From Chthonobacter rhizosphaerae (lineage in GTDB: Bacteria; Pseudomonadota; Alphaproteobacteria; Rhizobiales; Pleomorphomonadaceae), in assembly GCF_013839525.1 (NCBI RefSeq), contig NZ_JACDIS010000001.1, positions 744,001 through 808,000 on the forward strand: 64,000 bases of DNA. Direction: 5' to 3'. How positions within the stretch are numbered: the first letter of the stretch is position 1; the number at the start of each line of letters is the position of its first letter. Positions 50,227 through 61,156 of this stretch are shown here, one piece after another. The notes beneath the pieces are model-generated. The model was not told where the DNA came from, did not search any database, and was given only the letters and a program-made list of their open reading frames with translations. The position numbers and the translations under genes are program-made.

Positions 50227-50694
50227 TTACTGCTGCACCTGGGCCTGCGCCTGCATGCGGGCGAGGTACTGCTGGTAGAGCTGCACGAAATCGATCGGGT
50301 CGATCATCAGCGGCGGGAAGCCGCCGCGCACGCTCGCGTCGGCCACGATCTGGCGGGCGAACGGGAACAGGAGGCGCGGGCATTCGATCATGACGAACGG
50401 GTGCAGGTGCGCCTGGGGCACGTTCTGCACGCGGAACAGGCCGCCGTAGAGCATCTCGATCTGGAAGACCGTCTCGCCCTTCTGCTCGGCCTTCACCTCG
50501 ATCTTGAGGTCGACCTCGTATTCGACGCCGGAGCGCTGGCGCGACGACACGTTGACGCCGACGCTGATCTCCGGGGAGCCCTCGCGCGAGCGCAGGCTGT
50601 CCGGCGCCTTCGGGTTCTCGAACGACAGGTCCTTCAGGTACTGGGCGAGGACGTTGAGGGACGGCTGCTGAATGGCGCCCTGGGTATCGGTCAT
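50227..50694 (-). CDS. secB: Protein-export chaperone SecB
   Basis: 155 aa. A tetrameric cytoplasmic chaperone that keeps precursors unfolded and passes them to SecA. Family motifs: QYLKDLSFENPKAP near residue 14, FRVQNVPQAHLHPFVMIECPRLLFPFARQI near 90, and GGFPPLMIDPIDFVQLYQQ near 125. The start at 50694 has an AGGAGAT element upstream. It is convergent with dnaQ. Confidence 0.98.
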   Translation of the reverse strand: MTDTQGAIQQPSLNVLAQYLKDLSFENPKAPDSLRSREGSPEISVGVNVSSRQRSGVEYEVDLKIEVKAEQKGETVFQIEMLYGGLFRVQNVPQAHLHPFVMIECPRLLFPFARQIVADASVRGGFPPLMIDPIDFVQLYQQYLARMQAQAQVQQ

Positions 50695-50861
50695 GGCGGT
50701 CTCGTATCTCCTGCGGCGTCCCGGAACGGCACGCGCTCTCGGCAGATGCGGCTACCACCGGCGGCGGCCGGGCGCAAGGCTCGCCGGGGCCGAAAACCCC
50801 GCGCCGGCCGGCCCGAACCGCCGGAGTGCACACGGGGTCCGGTCCCGTCCGGCCGCCCGCG

Positions 50862-51365
50862 TCAGGCGCCGCCGATCCGCGGCGGGCCGTCCTCGCCGGA
50901 CCAGGGGCTGTGCCCGCCGCCGCGCCGCTCGTACTCGTCCGCCTCCAGGTCGAGGACGCCGGAGCCGGCGCGGGACGACGTCCAGGATGCGGTCGTGCGG
51001 GCACCCTGGCTCACCACCGTGATGTTCCGGCGCACGCCCGAGACCACCAGCCCCCGCACCGGCGGCAGGAGGAGCAGGAAGGCCGCGATGTCCGACAGGA
51101 AGCCCGGCAGCAGCAGGAACAGACCGGCGAGCGCCAGCAGCGCCCCGTGCACGATCGTCTCCGCCGGCATGCGCCCGGCGGCGAGGTCCGCCCGCGCGGC
51201 CGCCACCAGCCGCAGGCCCTGCCAGCGCAGGACGAGCGCGCCGAGGACACCGGCCCCGATCAGGAGGCCGAGAGTCCCGAGCACGCCGATTTCGCGCCCG
51301 ACCACCACGAACATGGCGATCTCGGCGATCGGCACCAGGAGAAGGAAAAGCGCGGCGATACGCAT
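50862..51365 (-). CDS. fxsA: FxsA family membrane protein
   Basis: 167 aa from ATG 51365, which has GAGGA about 10 nt upstream; an ATG 16 codons earlier lacks one. Membrane helices at about 3-22 (IAALFLLLVPIAEIAMFVVV), 25-45 and 70-100 (LALAGLFLLLPGFLSDIAAFLLLLPPVRG). FxsA proteins counteract phage exclusion when overproduced in E. coli; the native role is unknown. The C-terminal 50 residues are hydrophilic (DEYERRGGG). It is upstream of secB on the same strand. Confidence 0.93.
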   Translation of the reverse strand: MRIAALFLLLVPIAEIAMFVVVGREIGVLGTLGLLIGAGVLGALVLRWQGLRLVAAARADLAAGRMPAETIVHGALLALAGLFLLLPGFLSDIAAFLLLLPPVRGLVVSGVRRNITVVSQGARTTASWTSSRAGSGVLDLEADEYERRGGGHSPWSGEDGPPRIGGA

Positions 51366-51594
51366 CGAGGTCAGGTCCTCAGCGGGTCGGAGCAACGGGG
51401 CGGGGGTGGCCATGACGATTGAAAGACGGCTCCCAAACGGGCATAGGCTTGGGACGAGAAGCTTTGTATCCGAGCCATCGCCCCTTTATGCTGGCCGGAC
51501 GCGGCATACATAAGGAGTGGAGCGGGGCCTCGCCAGGGATATCGGGCGGCGGCGACCGAGCACTCTTGTCTCCAGAACGGGCCCGATAGCCGAG

Positions 51595-52311
51595 ATGAAC
51601 GGATTCCTCGACGTCTACAGCCTGGTCTTCCTGTTGGTGGCCGTGGCCATCTTCTGGAAGCTCCGGAGCGTGCTCGGCCGGCGCACCGGCCACGAGCGTC
51701 CCCCGCAGGATCCGTTCGCCAGGCGCGAGGAGCGTCCGGCCGCCCCGGCCCCCGAGACCAACGACAACGTGGTCGCCCTGCCTCGGGCAACCCGGGCGCC
51801 CGCCGCCACCGCGGAGGCCCAGGCCGCCGGCGTGGACGCGGTGGCGCCGGCCGGTTCCGCCCTCAACGGGGCGCTGCGCACCATCGTGTCGGCGGATCGC
51901 AGCTTCGACGCCCGCCACTTCCTGGACGGCTCCCGCGCCGCCTACGAGATCATCGTCGGCGCTTTCGCGTCCGGCGACCGCGACACCCTGAAGATGCTCC
52001 TCAGCCCGGACGTCTACGAGGGCTTCAGCGCTGCCATCGCGGACCGGGAGAAGCGCGGCGAGAAGATCGAGACCACCTTCGTCGGCATGGACAAGGCCGA
52101 CATCGTGGAGGCCGCCCTGAAGAACGGGCAGGCCCAGATCACCGTCCGCTTCGTCAGCCAGCTCATCTCGGTGACCCGCGACCGCGCCGGCGCCGTGGTC
52201 GACGGCGACCCGGTCAAGGTGGCCGAGGTGACCGACGTCTGGACCTTCGCCCGCGACGTGAAGTCGCGCGACCCGAACTGGAAGCTCATCGCCACCGAGG
52301 CGGACGGCTGA
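51595..52311 (+). CDS. Tim44/TimA family membrane-anchored protein
   Basis: 238 aa. One N-terminal membrane helix (VYSLVFLLVAVAIFWKLRSVLG, about residues 7-28), a Pro/Ala-rich linker, and a Tim44-like lipid/protein-binding domain from about residue 100 (FDARHFLDGSRAAYEIIVGAFASGD), ending VWTFARDVKSRDPNWKLIAT. In alphaproteobacteria TimA is thought to be the ancestor of mitochondrial Tim44 and acts at the inner membrane. It is divergent from fxsA-secB across 229 bp and opposite them in the same conserved locus. It is followed 12 bp later by mltA. Confidence 0.93.
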   Translation: MNGFLDVYSLVFLLVAVAIFWKLRSVLGRRTGHERPPQDPFARREERPAAPAPETNDNVVALPRATRAPAATAEAQAAGVDAVAPAGSALNGALRTIVSADRSFDARHFLDGSRAAYEIIVGAFASGDRDTLKMLLSPDVYEGFSAAIADREKRGEKIETTFVGMDKADIVEAALKNGQAQITVRFVSQLISVTRDRAGAVVDGDPVKVAEVTDVWTFARDVKSRDPNWKLIATEADG

Positions 52312-52323
52312 CGGTCCGTCCCG

Positions 52324-53445
52324 ATGACCGAGCCATCGACTGCCCCGGCCCGCCTGCGCCGGGTCGCCTTCGACCGGCTGGCCGGCTGGGCCGGGGACGA
52401 CCACGCGGCCGCCTTCCGGGCCTTCCGGCTGTCCGCCGCCCGCATCCTCGACAGCCTGCCGAAGACCAGGGCTCTGCGGCTCGACGGGGCCGCCCTCCGG
52501 GCGCCCGCCGATGCCGCGCTCGCCCTTTCGGCCGGTCTCGACGGGCCTGCCGCCCGCGCCTTCTTCGAGCGCTGGTTCGAGCCGGCCCGCATCCTCCCGC
52601 GCGAGGGAGCCGGCTTCGTCACCGGCTACTACGAGCCCGAGGTGGAGGGCTCGCGGGTCCGTACGCCGGACTTCCCGGTGCCGCTCCATCGGCGGCCCGA
52701 CGATCTCGTGGAGATCGGCCCCGAGGACGACCGGACCGGCCTCGACCCGTCGCTCACCTGGGCCCGCCGGGCGGACGGCCGTCTGGTGGAACACCCGGAC
52801 CGGGGCGCCGTCATGGCCGGCGCCCTCGACGGGCGCGGCCTGGAACTCGTGTTCCTCAAGAGCTGGGTGGAGGCCTTCTTCATCCACGTGCAGGGATCCG
52901 CCCGCGTCCGCCTGCCGGACGGCGCGGTCATGCGGGTCGGCTTCGACGGCAAGTCCGGCCACGCCTATTTCCCGATCGCCCGGGTCCTCGTCGAGAAGGG
53001 CCTGATGACCGCCGCCGAGGCGACCGCCGACGTGCTGCGCGCCTGGCTGGAGGCGAACCCTGACGAGGCCGGCGCCGTCATGGCCCGCAACCGGTCCTAC
53101 ATCGTCTTCCGGGAGACGCCGGTGCCCGATCCGGCGCTCGGGCCGCTCGCCGCCGCGCAGGTGCCGCTGACCCCCGGCCGCTCGCTCGCCGTCGACCGAC
53201 ACCTGATGACCTTCCACATGCCGATCTTCGTGGAGACGAGCCTCGACGGCGAGACGGCCGGCCAGAAGCTGCCGTTCCGGCGGCTGATGATCGCCCAGGA
53301 CACCGGGTCCGCCATCCTCGGCCCGTCCCGGGGCGACATCTTCTTCGGCACCGGCGAGGAGGCCTGGGCGAAGGCCGCCCGGGTCCGCCACCCGGCCCGC
53401 TTCACCGTGCTGCGGCCGCGACCGGAGCCGACCGGTGGCCCGTGA
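52324..53445 (+). CDS. mltA: Membrane-bound lytic murein transglycosylase A (MltA)
   Basis: 373 aa. The MltA domain starts near residue 95 (GFVTGYYEPEVEGSR), with KSWVEAFFIHVQGSARVRLPDG near 180 and the catalytic-type Asp in the 3D domain RLMIAQDTGSAI near 322, then GDIFFGTG near 340. It cleaves peptidoglycan to 1,6-anhydromuropeptides. Oddly, no signal peptide or lipobox is visible at the N-terminus (MTEPSTAPARLRRVAFDRL), and a stop codon in the same frame 12 bp upstream (the timA TGA) rules out a longer form. It overlaps the smr gene by 11 bp. Confidence 0.94.
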   Translation: MTEPSTAPARLRRVAFDRLAGWAGDDHAAAFRAFRLSAARILDSLPKTRALRLDGAALRAPADAALALSAGLDGPAARAFFERWFEPARILPREGAGFVTGYYEPEVEGSRVRTPDFPVPLHRRPDDLVEIGPEDDRTGLDPSLTWARRADGRLVEHPDRGAVMAGALDGRGLELVFLKSWVEAFFIHVQGSARVRLPDGAVMRVGFDGKSGHAYFPIARVLVEKGLMTAAEATADVLRAWLEANPDEAGAVMARNRSYIVFRETPVPDPALGPLAAAQVPLTPGRSLAVDRHLMTFHMPIFVETSLDGETAGQKLPFRRLMIAQDTGSAILGPSRGDIFFGTGEEAWAKAARVRHPARFTVLRPRPEPTGGP

Positions 53446-54007
53446 CCGTCGCCGCCTCGGCCCGGAGGAGGAGGCGCTCTGGTCCCTGGTCCAACGGACC
53501 GTCAACCCGCTCCGGAAGCCGAAGAGCAAGGCAAAACCCGTCCCGCCGCCGCCTCCGATGCCGGAGGCCGTGCCGCCGCCGCCCGCCGACATCGCGCCCG
53601 TGACGCCCAAGGTGGAGCCGCCGCGCCAGCCCTCCCGGCCGGCCATGCCGACGCTCCAGACCCTCGACCGCAAGGAGAAGAAGCGCGTCGTCCGCGGCAC
53701 CCAGGCCCTCGACGGCCGGCTCGACCTGCACGGTCTGCGCCAGGACGAGGCGCGCGCCCGGCTCCTCGGCTTCCTCTCGACAGCCCAGGCGCGGGACGCC
53801 AAGATCGTCCTCGTCATCACCGGCAAGGGCTCGGGCGGCGGCTTCGAGACCCTCCACGGCGCCGAGCGCGGCGTCCTGAAGCGCATGGTGCCCCTGTGGC
53901 TGAGCCTGCCGGAGTTCCGCGACAAGGTGCTCGGCTTCGAGGACGCGCACCTCGCCCACGGCGGCGCGGGCGCGCTCTACATCCGCATCCGCCGCCGGCG
54001 CGGCTGA
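53435..54007 (+). CDS. Smr domain endonuclease-like protein
   Basis: 190 aa from GTG 53435. The first 85 residues are Pro/Lys-rich and disordered (KAKPVPPPPPMPEAVPPPP). The Smr domain covers about 90-190: LDLHGLRQDEARARL, VITGKGSGGGFETLHG, and AHGGAGALYIRIRR, which are the LDLHG, TGxG and HGGxGA boxes of the MutS2-type nickase domain. Stand-alone Smr proteins cut RNA or DNA at stalled ribosomes in some bacteria. It overlaps mltA by 11 bp. Confidence 0.95.
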   Translation: MARDRRRLGPEEEALWSLVQRTVNPLRKPKSKAKPVPPPPPMPEAVPPPPADIAPVTPKVEPPRQPSRPAMPTLQTLDRKEKKRVVRGTQALDGRLDLHGLRQDEARARLLGFLSTAQARDAKIVLVITGKGSGGGFETLHGAERGVLKRMVPLWLSLPEFRDKVLGFEDAHLAHGGAGALYIRIRRRRG

Positions 54008-54057
54008 GGCGGCCCGCCGCGGACGTCCGGGACGCGCGAAGCGCGAAGGGGAGGGGC

Positions 54058-54450
54058 ATGACGCCGTTCGGAGCCAGGATGCGCGAGCTGAGGACCGCCC
54101 GCGGCGTCAGCCTGAAGGACATGGCCGCCGCCCTCGGGGTCTCGGCCACCTACCTGTCCGCCCTGGAGCACGGCCGGCGCGGCCGGCCGAGCTGGTTCAT
54201 GCTCCAGCGCATCATCGGCTATTTCAACGTCATCTGGGACGAGGCGGAGGATCTGCAGCGCCTCGCCGAACTGTCGCACCCGCGCGTCGTGATCGACACG
54301 GCCGGGCTCGACCCGAAGGCGACCCGGCTCGCGAACCTCCTCGCCGAGACCATCGCGGGCCTCGACGGCGCCACCCTCGACCGACTCCTCCGCGATCTGG
54401 AGGACGCCCTCCCCGGCCGGGTCCTCCGCCCGCCCGCCCGGTCCGGCTGA
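54058..54450 (+). CDS. XRE-type helix-turn-helix DNA-binding protein
   Basis: 130 aa. The HTH spans residues about 4-60: MRELRTARGVSLKDMAAALG, then VSATYLSALEHGRRGRPS with the recognition helix. The C-terminal half (residues 70-125) is helical and acidic and has no recognised effector domain. It is the last gene of the timA-mltA-smr run, 50 bp after smr, an arrangement kept in Hyphomicrobiales. It probably controls this or a cell-envelope set, but no operator was identified. Confidence 0.88.
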   Translation: MTPFGARMRELRTARGVSLKDMAAALGVSATYLSALEHGRRGRPSWFMLQRIIGYFNVIWDEAEDLQRLAELSHPRVVIDTAGLDPKATRLANLLAETIAGLDGATLDRLLRDLEDALPGRVLRPPARSG

Positions 54451-54479
54451 CCTCCCGCCCGTCGCCCTTGAACGTCCCG

Positions 54480-56999
<2,520 letters not shown>

Positions 57000-57056
57000 G
57001 GGGGAACGACTCTTCGGGCATGGGCGGGCGGCGCCTGCCGCCCGCCGCCGGCCTCG

Positions 57057-57560
57057 TCAGCGGACTTCGATGGTGGCGATCTGCCAGACGGAGCGGTTGA
57101 AATACTGCTCCGTGTAGAGGCTCGGGTCCGCGTCGAACGGATAGATCAGGAACAGCGGTCCCTTGTCGCGGACCGACATGGGCTTGCCGTTCATGCTGGT
57201 GGCGAGGATCACGTCGTGATCCACCAGGTCGGCGGCCGGCACGTCGGCCGAATAGTCGTTGAGCGCCGTCACCTTCAGCATGGCGCCGGTGGCGCCCACC
57301 GCCTCCAGCACCGCCCGGCCGAGCGGTCCCTCGAACCTCGTCTTGCCCTCGGTCCACGGGGTCTCCACCTCGGTCACCCGGGAGGCGAGGGCGGTCAGCA
57401 TGGCGAGGTCGAATTCGGCCCCGGCCTCGCTGTTGGTGTTCGTGATGGCGCCCTTGACGGTGAGGATCACCGGGCCGGTCGGGCGCTCCAGCGCCGACGC
57501 GGGCAGGATGGCGGCGGCGACCAGGGCCGCGGCGGCGAGGATGGTCGAGCGGATGGTCAT
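57057..57560 (-). CDS. Periplasmic molybdopterin-fold protein lacking the Mo-ligand cysteine
   Basis: 167 aa with a Sec signal peptide (about residues 1-23, AILPASA). The mature part resembles the molybdopterin-binding oxidoreductase (sulfite-oxidase-like) fold: LTVKGAI at the start, KVTALNDYSADVPAADL near 95-111, RDKGPLFLIYPFD near 130, and RSVWQIATIEV at the end. It contains no cysteine at all, so it cannot ligate molybdenum like true members and is probably a sensor or ligand-binding protein. It lies 57 bp upstream of the histidine kinase on the same strand, so it may feed the kinase's periplasmic domain. Confidence 0.8.
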   Translation of the reverse strand: MTIRSTILAAAALVAAAILPASALERPTGPVILTVKGAITNTNSEAGAEFDLAMLTALASRVTEVETPWTEGKTRFEGPLGRAVLEAVGATGAMLKVTALNDYSADVPAADLVDHDVILATSMNGKPMSVRDKGPLFLIYPFDADPSLYTEQYFNRSVWQIATIEVR

Positions 57561-57678
57561 GCGGTCTTTCCTCGATGAGCGGGGAGTGTCGGGACGGGCC
57601 GTCCGTCCGGGCTTCGCGCCGCGCCGAAGCGGTCTCCGGGCGCCGCGCCTTTTGGGAAGGGGAGGGGGCCGGGACGGC

Positions 57679-58728
57679 TCAGGCCGCGAGGCCGCCCGCG
57701 TCCGGCTGTTCCTCCAGGATCCGCAGGATGCGGTGCAGCCGGGCCTGGAAGGCGGCGACCACCTTCGGGTCGAACTGGGTGCCGGCGTTCTCCACCAGAT
57801 AGTCCACCGCCTTCTGAACCGGCCACGCGTCCTTGTAGGGGCGGGGCGACACCAGGGCGTCGAACACGTCGGCGGCGGCCGCGATCCGGCCGGAGATCGG
57901 AATCATGGTGCCGGCGAGCCCGCGCGGATAGCCGGAGCCGTTCCAGCGCTCGTGGTGGGTCTCGGCGATCTCCGCCGCCAGCCGGATCAGCCGGGAATCC
58001 GAGCCGGCCAGGATGGAGGCGCCCACCGCCGTGTGGGTCTGCATCAGGGCGCGTTCGTCGGCCGTCAGCGCCCCCGGCTTGCGCAGGATGGCGTCCGGCA
58101 CGCCGATCTTGCCGATGTCGTGCATGGGGGCGGCGAGATAGATGTCGCGGCAGAACTGGTTGGTCATGCCCAGTTCCTCGGCGATCTCCCGGCAGGTGCG
58201 GGCCATCCGCACCACATGGGCGCCGGTGTCGCTGTCCCGGTATTCGGACGCCCGCGACAGGCGCAGGATGATCTCCTCCTCCAGGAGCGACATCTCGTAG
58301 GTGGCCTTGCGTACCTCCGCGGAGAGCCATTCGGCCCGGTCGCGCATCTTGTTCTGCATGTCGCGCAGGCTGGCCAGGTTGCGCACGCGCGCCTTCACCT
58401 CCGCCATGTCGACCGGCTTGGTCAGGAAGTCGGTGGCGCCCGCTTCCAGGGCGTCGTAGCAGACCTGCTTCTGATCCACCGTCGTGACCATCACGATCGG
58501 CACGTCCGCATAGTCCGGCAGCGCCCGGAGCGCCTTCACCACCTGGAGGCCGTCGAGCCCGGGCATCATGTAGTCGCAGAGCACGATGTCGAACTGCACC
58601 ACCTTGGCCTCGGCGAGCGCCGCCACCGGGTCCTTGAACGAGACCACGTCCGCAAGGCCGGCGTTCTGCACCAGCTTGCTCAGCATGAAGAGGTTGGTCG
58701 GATTGTCGTCGATCAGAAGTGCCTTCAT
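57679..58728 (-). CDS. Response regulator with HD-GYP domain (c-di-GMP phosphodiesterase type)
   Basis: 349 aa. REC domain at 1-120 with phospho-Asp52 in LCDYMMPGLDG and K in FLTKPVDM. After a coiled linker, the HD-GYP domain holds AAPMHDIGKIGVPDAIL (catalytic HD) near 200 and HHERWNGSGYPRGLAG near 265, so all metal-binding residues and the GYP motif are present. RpfG-like enzymes degrade cyclic di-GMP. The start at 58728 (MKALLIDD) follows a GGTGGGG element. It is encoded just upstream of the molybdopterin-fold protein and the hybrid kinase on the same strand, with a 118-bp gap. Confidence 0.96.
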   Translation of the reverse strand: MKALLIDDNPTNLFMLSKLVQNAGLADVVSFKDPVAALAEAKVVQFDIVLCDYMMPGLDGLQVVKALRALPDYADVPIVMVTTVDQKQVCYDALEAGATDFLTKPVDMAEVKARVRNLASLRDMQNKMRDRAEWLSAEVRKATYEMSLLEEEIILRLSRASEYRDSDTGAHVVRMARTCREIAEELGMTNQFCRDIYLAAPMHDIGKIGVPDAILRKPGALTADERALMQTHTAVGASILAGSDSRLIRLAAEIAETHHERWNGSGYPRGLAGTMIPISGRIAAAADVFDALVSPRPYKDAWPVQKAVDYLVENAGTQFDPKVVAAFQARLHRILRILEEQPDAGGLAA

Positions 58729-59094
58729 GGTCCCCACCAAACGTCGCTACCGAAGCGCACGATACGCCACCAAACATGAAACATTCGCCAATCTGAATGG
58801 CAAACCGCGCGTTGAACGGAATCGGTGGGATTCGCCGAGGCGGGTTGACGGACGGTTCACCACGCCCGGCTGGCCGGCGCTCCGGCGCCCTCGTGGCGGC
58901 GGTGTCCGTTAGCACCGATCGCTCCGGTTTGTCCGCCTTCGGATCCGCCACGGCCCGCCGGTCGCCGGAATGGTGAACCATTTGTCCAGCGCCCTGCCAC
59001 AACCGGCAGTACCGTCCCGCTTGCGTCAGGACTGGCGCGCGATCGACCGGGCCGGGCGGAGATCGGCGGTTCCGCGTCCGGTCCGCGGGGCCTA

Positions 59095-59231
59095 GGGTCG
59101 GTCCGGACAGCGAGGACCGCAGACCCGATCAAACGCCTCGGACGTCAGAAGAGGGACGCCAGCCCAAGACCCTCCATAACAAACAGACCTTGACGGGCGG
59201 CGGAGAGAACGGCTCCGCCGCCCGTCTTTTT
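59095..59231 (+). ncRNA. Candidate trans-acting small RNA
   Basis: The 3' end is set by the perfect terminator at 59192-59231. No plus-strand gene precedes it for hundreds of bases. The 5' part forms a stable hairpin: GGGTC-GGTCC (59095-59104), a 9-base loop, GGACC-GCA-GACCC (59114-59126). The middle (59127-59190) is unstructured and carries CCCTCCATAAC near 59170, an anti-Shine-Dalgarno-like stretch as in many base-pairing RNAs of alphaproteobacteria. The 5' end is a guess and no promoter consensus is clear. Confidence 0.42.
59192..59231 (+). terminator. Strong Rho-independent terminator with no upstream gene
   Basis: A perfect 14-bp stem, GACGGGCGGCGGAG (59192-59205) and CTCCGCCGCCCGTC (59213-59226), loop AGAACGG, followed by TTTTT (59227-59231). 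The T run is only on the plus side, so it acts on plus-strand transcription, yet the gene to the left is on the minus strand. Confidence 0.93.
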
Positions 59232-59444
59232 CGTGTCGCCCGTCGTCCCCGCGCCCGTCCGCCCGTCCGCCCGTCCGTGCTCCGCCCCGCCCGCGACCGC
59301 GCCTCCCCGCCCGACGGAACGAGATCACGGCCCGGGTTCGCCGGCCATGATCCGGAGAGAGGGCCGATGGGCGCTTCGCGGTCGCACACAAATCCTCAAC
59401 CTCCGGATGGGTAGTCTCGGGCCGGGTGATGACGGGAGCGGTGC

Positions 59445-61052
59445 ATGCGGGAGATGATCGGTGGCGGTCCGTGGACCGGCCGGCGCGATGGCCGGCGGCC
59501 CTGGCTCGTGCTGGCCGCCGCCACCCTCTTCCTCGTCGCGGCCGGCGCGGTGGAGGCCACGTCCGTCGCCCTCGCCCGCCACCGTGTTCTCCAGGCCGTC
59601 GAAGCCGCCACTCTCGCCGCCGCCCGGTCCCCTCGCGAGCCGCGTCCCGCCGCCCACGCCGTCCTGGCGCGCGCCGGACTCGACCCGCTGGACGCCTCCT
59701 TCACGGTCGGCGACCCGGATGGCGCTTCGGACGGCCCTGCCGCCGAGCCCACGGCTCGCCGCATGGTCGCCGCCTACCGGTTCCGGGTGCCGTCCGCCCT
59801 GCTCGGCTGGTCTCCCGTCGGCCTCGGCTGGACCGTGGGCGCGTCCGCCACAGCCGAGACCGTCGGCCGCGTCGCCGTGACGGTCCGGCCGGATCTCGCG
59901 GCCGCCCCGCACCCGGTCCGGGAAGCGGTCGTGGCAAGCCTGTTCGGCCTCTCCGGACCCGGCGCCGACGCGGTGATCACGGGCCTTGCCGGCGCGCCGG
60001 TCGGCGCCGACGACATCCTCGCCGTCTGGCGCGACGTCTCAGGCGGGGACCCGGCGCCCGACATGGCGTTGCCGCTCGACACCCTGTTCGCCGGCCTCGC
60101 CGTCCGCGCGGGCCTGCCGCCGGTTCAGCGCGGCTGGTCCGCCCTCGTCGGCGCGCCGGCCGTCACGGAGCGGACGATCCGGCTCGACGCCCTTCTGGAT
60201 CCCCTGATGCTGCGCGGAGAAGCGAGGGCGCCCGGCGCCCTGGCGCTCGACGGCCTCGACGTCGCGGTCGGGGCGGGCCTGCGCGCTCTCGGGTCCGGGC
60301 CGCTCACCGCCCGGCTCGACGATCCGCACGGGGCCGCCGGCACCATCGTGCTGACCCTGCAGCCCCTGTCGGATCTCGCCGGTCACCCGCTCGTCGATTG
60401 GCTGGATCTCGGCGAGACCGCCGTGACGCCCCGCTTCGACCTCGCCGTCTCGGCCACGGTCGGCGGCTCCCGGAGCGCCGCCGTGCCGACGGTGGATCTT
60501 TCGGTCGGCCTCCGGTTCGGCGGCGGCACCCTTCGGCCGGTGGACCTCGGCTGTCCGTCGGCCTCGTCCGGCACGGCCGCCACCCTCGCCGTCGCGCCCG
60601 GCCCCATCGACCTGCGGTTCGGCCTTCCGCCGGAGGCCGACCCGCCGTCGGCGGACCTGACCTCCGATGGCGGACTGATCCTGAAGGCGTTCGGCCGCGA
60701 GACTATCCCGGCCCCGGAGGCCCGGTCCATGGCGATCCCGGCCGAAGCGATCGGCCCGGGCCACCGGGTCGAGGCCCGGGGCGTCGCCGAGACCAGGCCC
60801 GCCCTCGGCCAGTTCCTCTCCGCCGCCGACGTGCGGGTCGGCCTCAAGGCCGACGCCTCGGAGGCGGTCCGGAGCATCGGCGAGGCCCGTCTCCGGGCGG
60901 CGGCGGCCGAACTCCTCCGCGATGCCGCCGGCCCGGTCGCCGACGCCGTGGAAGCCTTCACCGGGGCGCTCGGCATCGCCCCCGACCGCCTGGCCGTCTC
61001 GGTCCTCGGCGTCGACTGCGACGGCGCCCGCCTCGCCGCCCTGCCGGACTGA
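59445..61052 (+). CDS. TadG-like anchored protein of unknown function
   Basis: 535 aa. It opens with a basic cytoplasmic stretch (GRRDGRRPW) and one membrane helix (LVLAAATLFLVAAGAVEATSVAL, about residues 20-43), followed by helical RHRVLQAVEAATLAAAR. This TadG/TadE-like start is typical of Flp-pilus-type pseudopilins. The remaining 480 residues are Ala/Gly/Pro-rich, beta-strand-rich and unlike any family I know; two cysteines (LGCPSAS and GVDCDGA) could form a disulfide in the periplasm. No tad, pil or cpa gene is nearby. ATG 59445 follows GGGAGCG. Confidence 0.72.
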   Translation: MREMIGGGPWTGRRDGRRPWLVLAAATLFLVAAGAVEATSVALARHRVLQAVEAATLAAARSPREPRPAAHAVLARAGLDPLDASFTVGDPDGASDGPAAEPTARRMVAAYRFRVPSALLGWSPVGLGWTVGASATAETVGRVAVTVRPDLAAAPHPVREAVVASLFGLSGPGADAVITGLAGAPVGADDILAVWRDVSGGDPAPDMALPLDTLFAGLAVRAGLPPVQRGWSALVGAPAVTERTIRLDALLDPLMLRGEARAPGALALDGLDVAVGAGLRALGSGPLTARLDDPHGAAGTIVLTLQPLSDLAGHPLVDWLDLGETAVTPRFDLAVSATVGGSRSAAVPTVDLSVGLRFGGGTLRPVDLGCPSASSGTAATLAVAPGPIDLRFGLPPEADPPSADLTSDGGLILKAFGRETIPAPEARSMAIPAEAIGPGHRVEARGVAETRPALGQFLSAADVRVGLKADASEAVRSIGEARLRAAAAELLRDAAGPVADAVEAFTGALGIAPDRLAVSVLGVDCDGARLAALPD

Positions 61053-61156
61053 AACCCGACCCCGGCGACGCGCCGGTGCCGACCGGCGGACCTGCCGGCT
61101 GGCGGACCGACGCCGGCCCGCTGGCCGCCGGGCCCGCTTCGGGCTATCAGGGCGCC

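Larger units (their letters stand above)
58729..59444. other. Long non-coding gap containing an orphan terminator
   Basis: 716 bp with no credible protein gene. It divides the minus-strand signalling genes from the plus-strand TadG-like gene. It contains a candidate small RNA (59095-59231) with a strong terminator, and low-complexity CGCCCGTCCG repeats at 59255-59280. The promoter of the HD-GYP gene must lie near 58740-58850, where the sequence is locally less GC-rich, but no consensus was recognised. Confidence 0.5.

Noticed and set aside
58729-59444. 4.5S, 6S or tmRNA gene in the long gap
   Set aside because: None of the conserved sequence cores of these RNAs was recognised; only a generic small-RNA candidate with a terminator can be supported.
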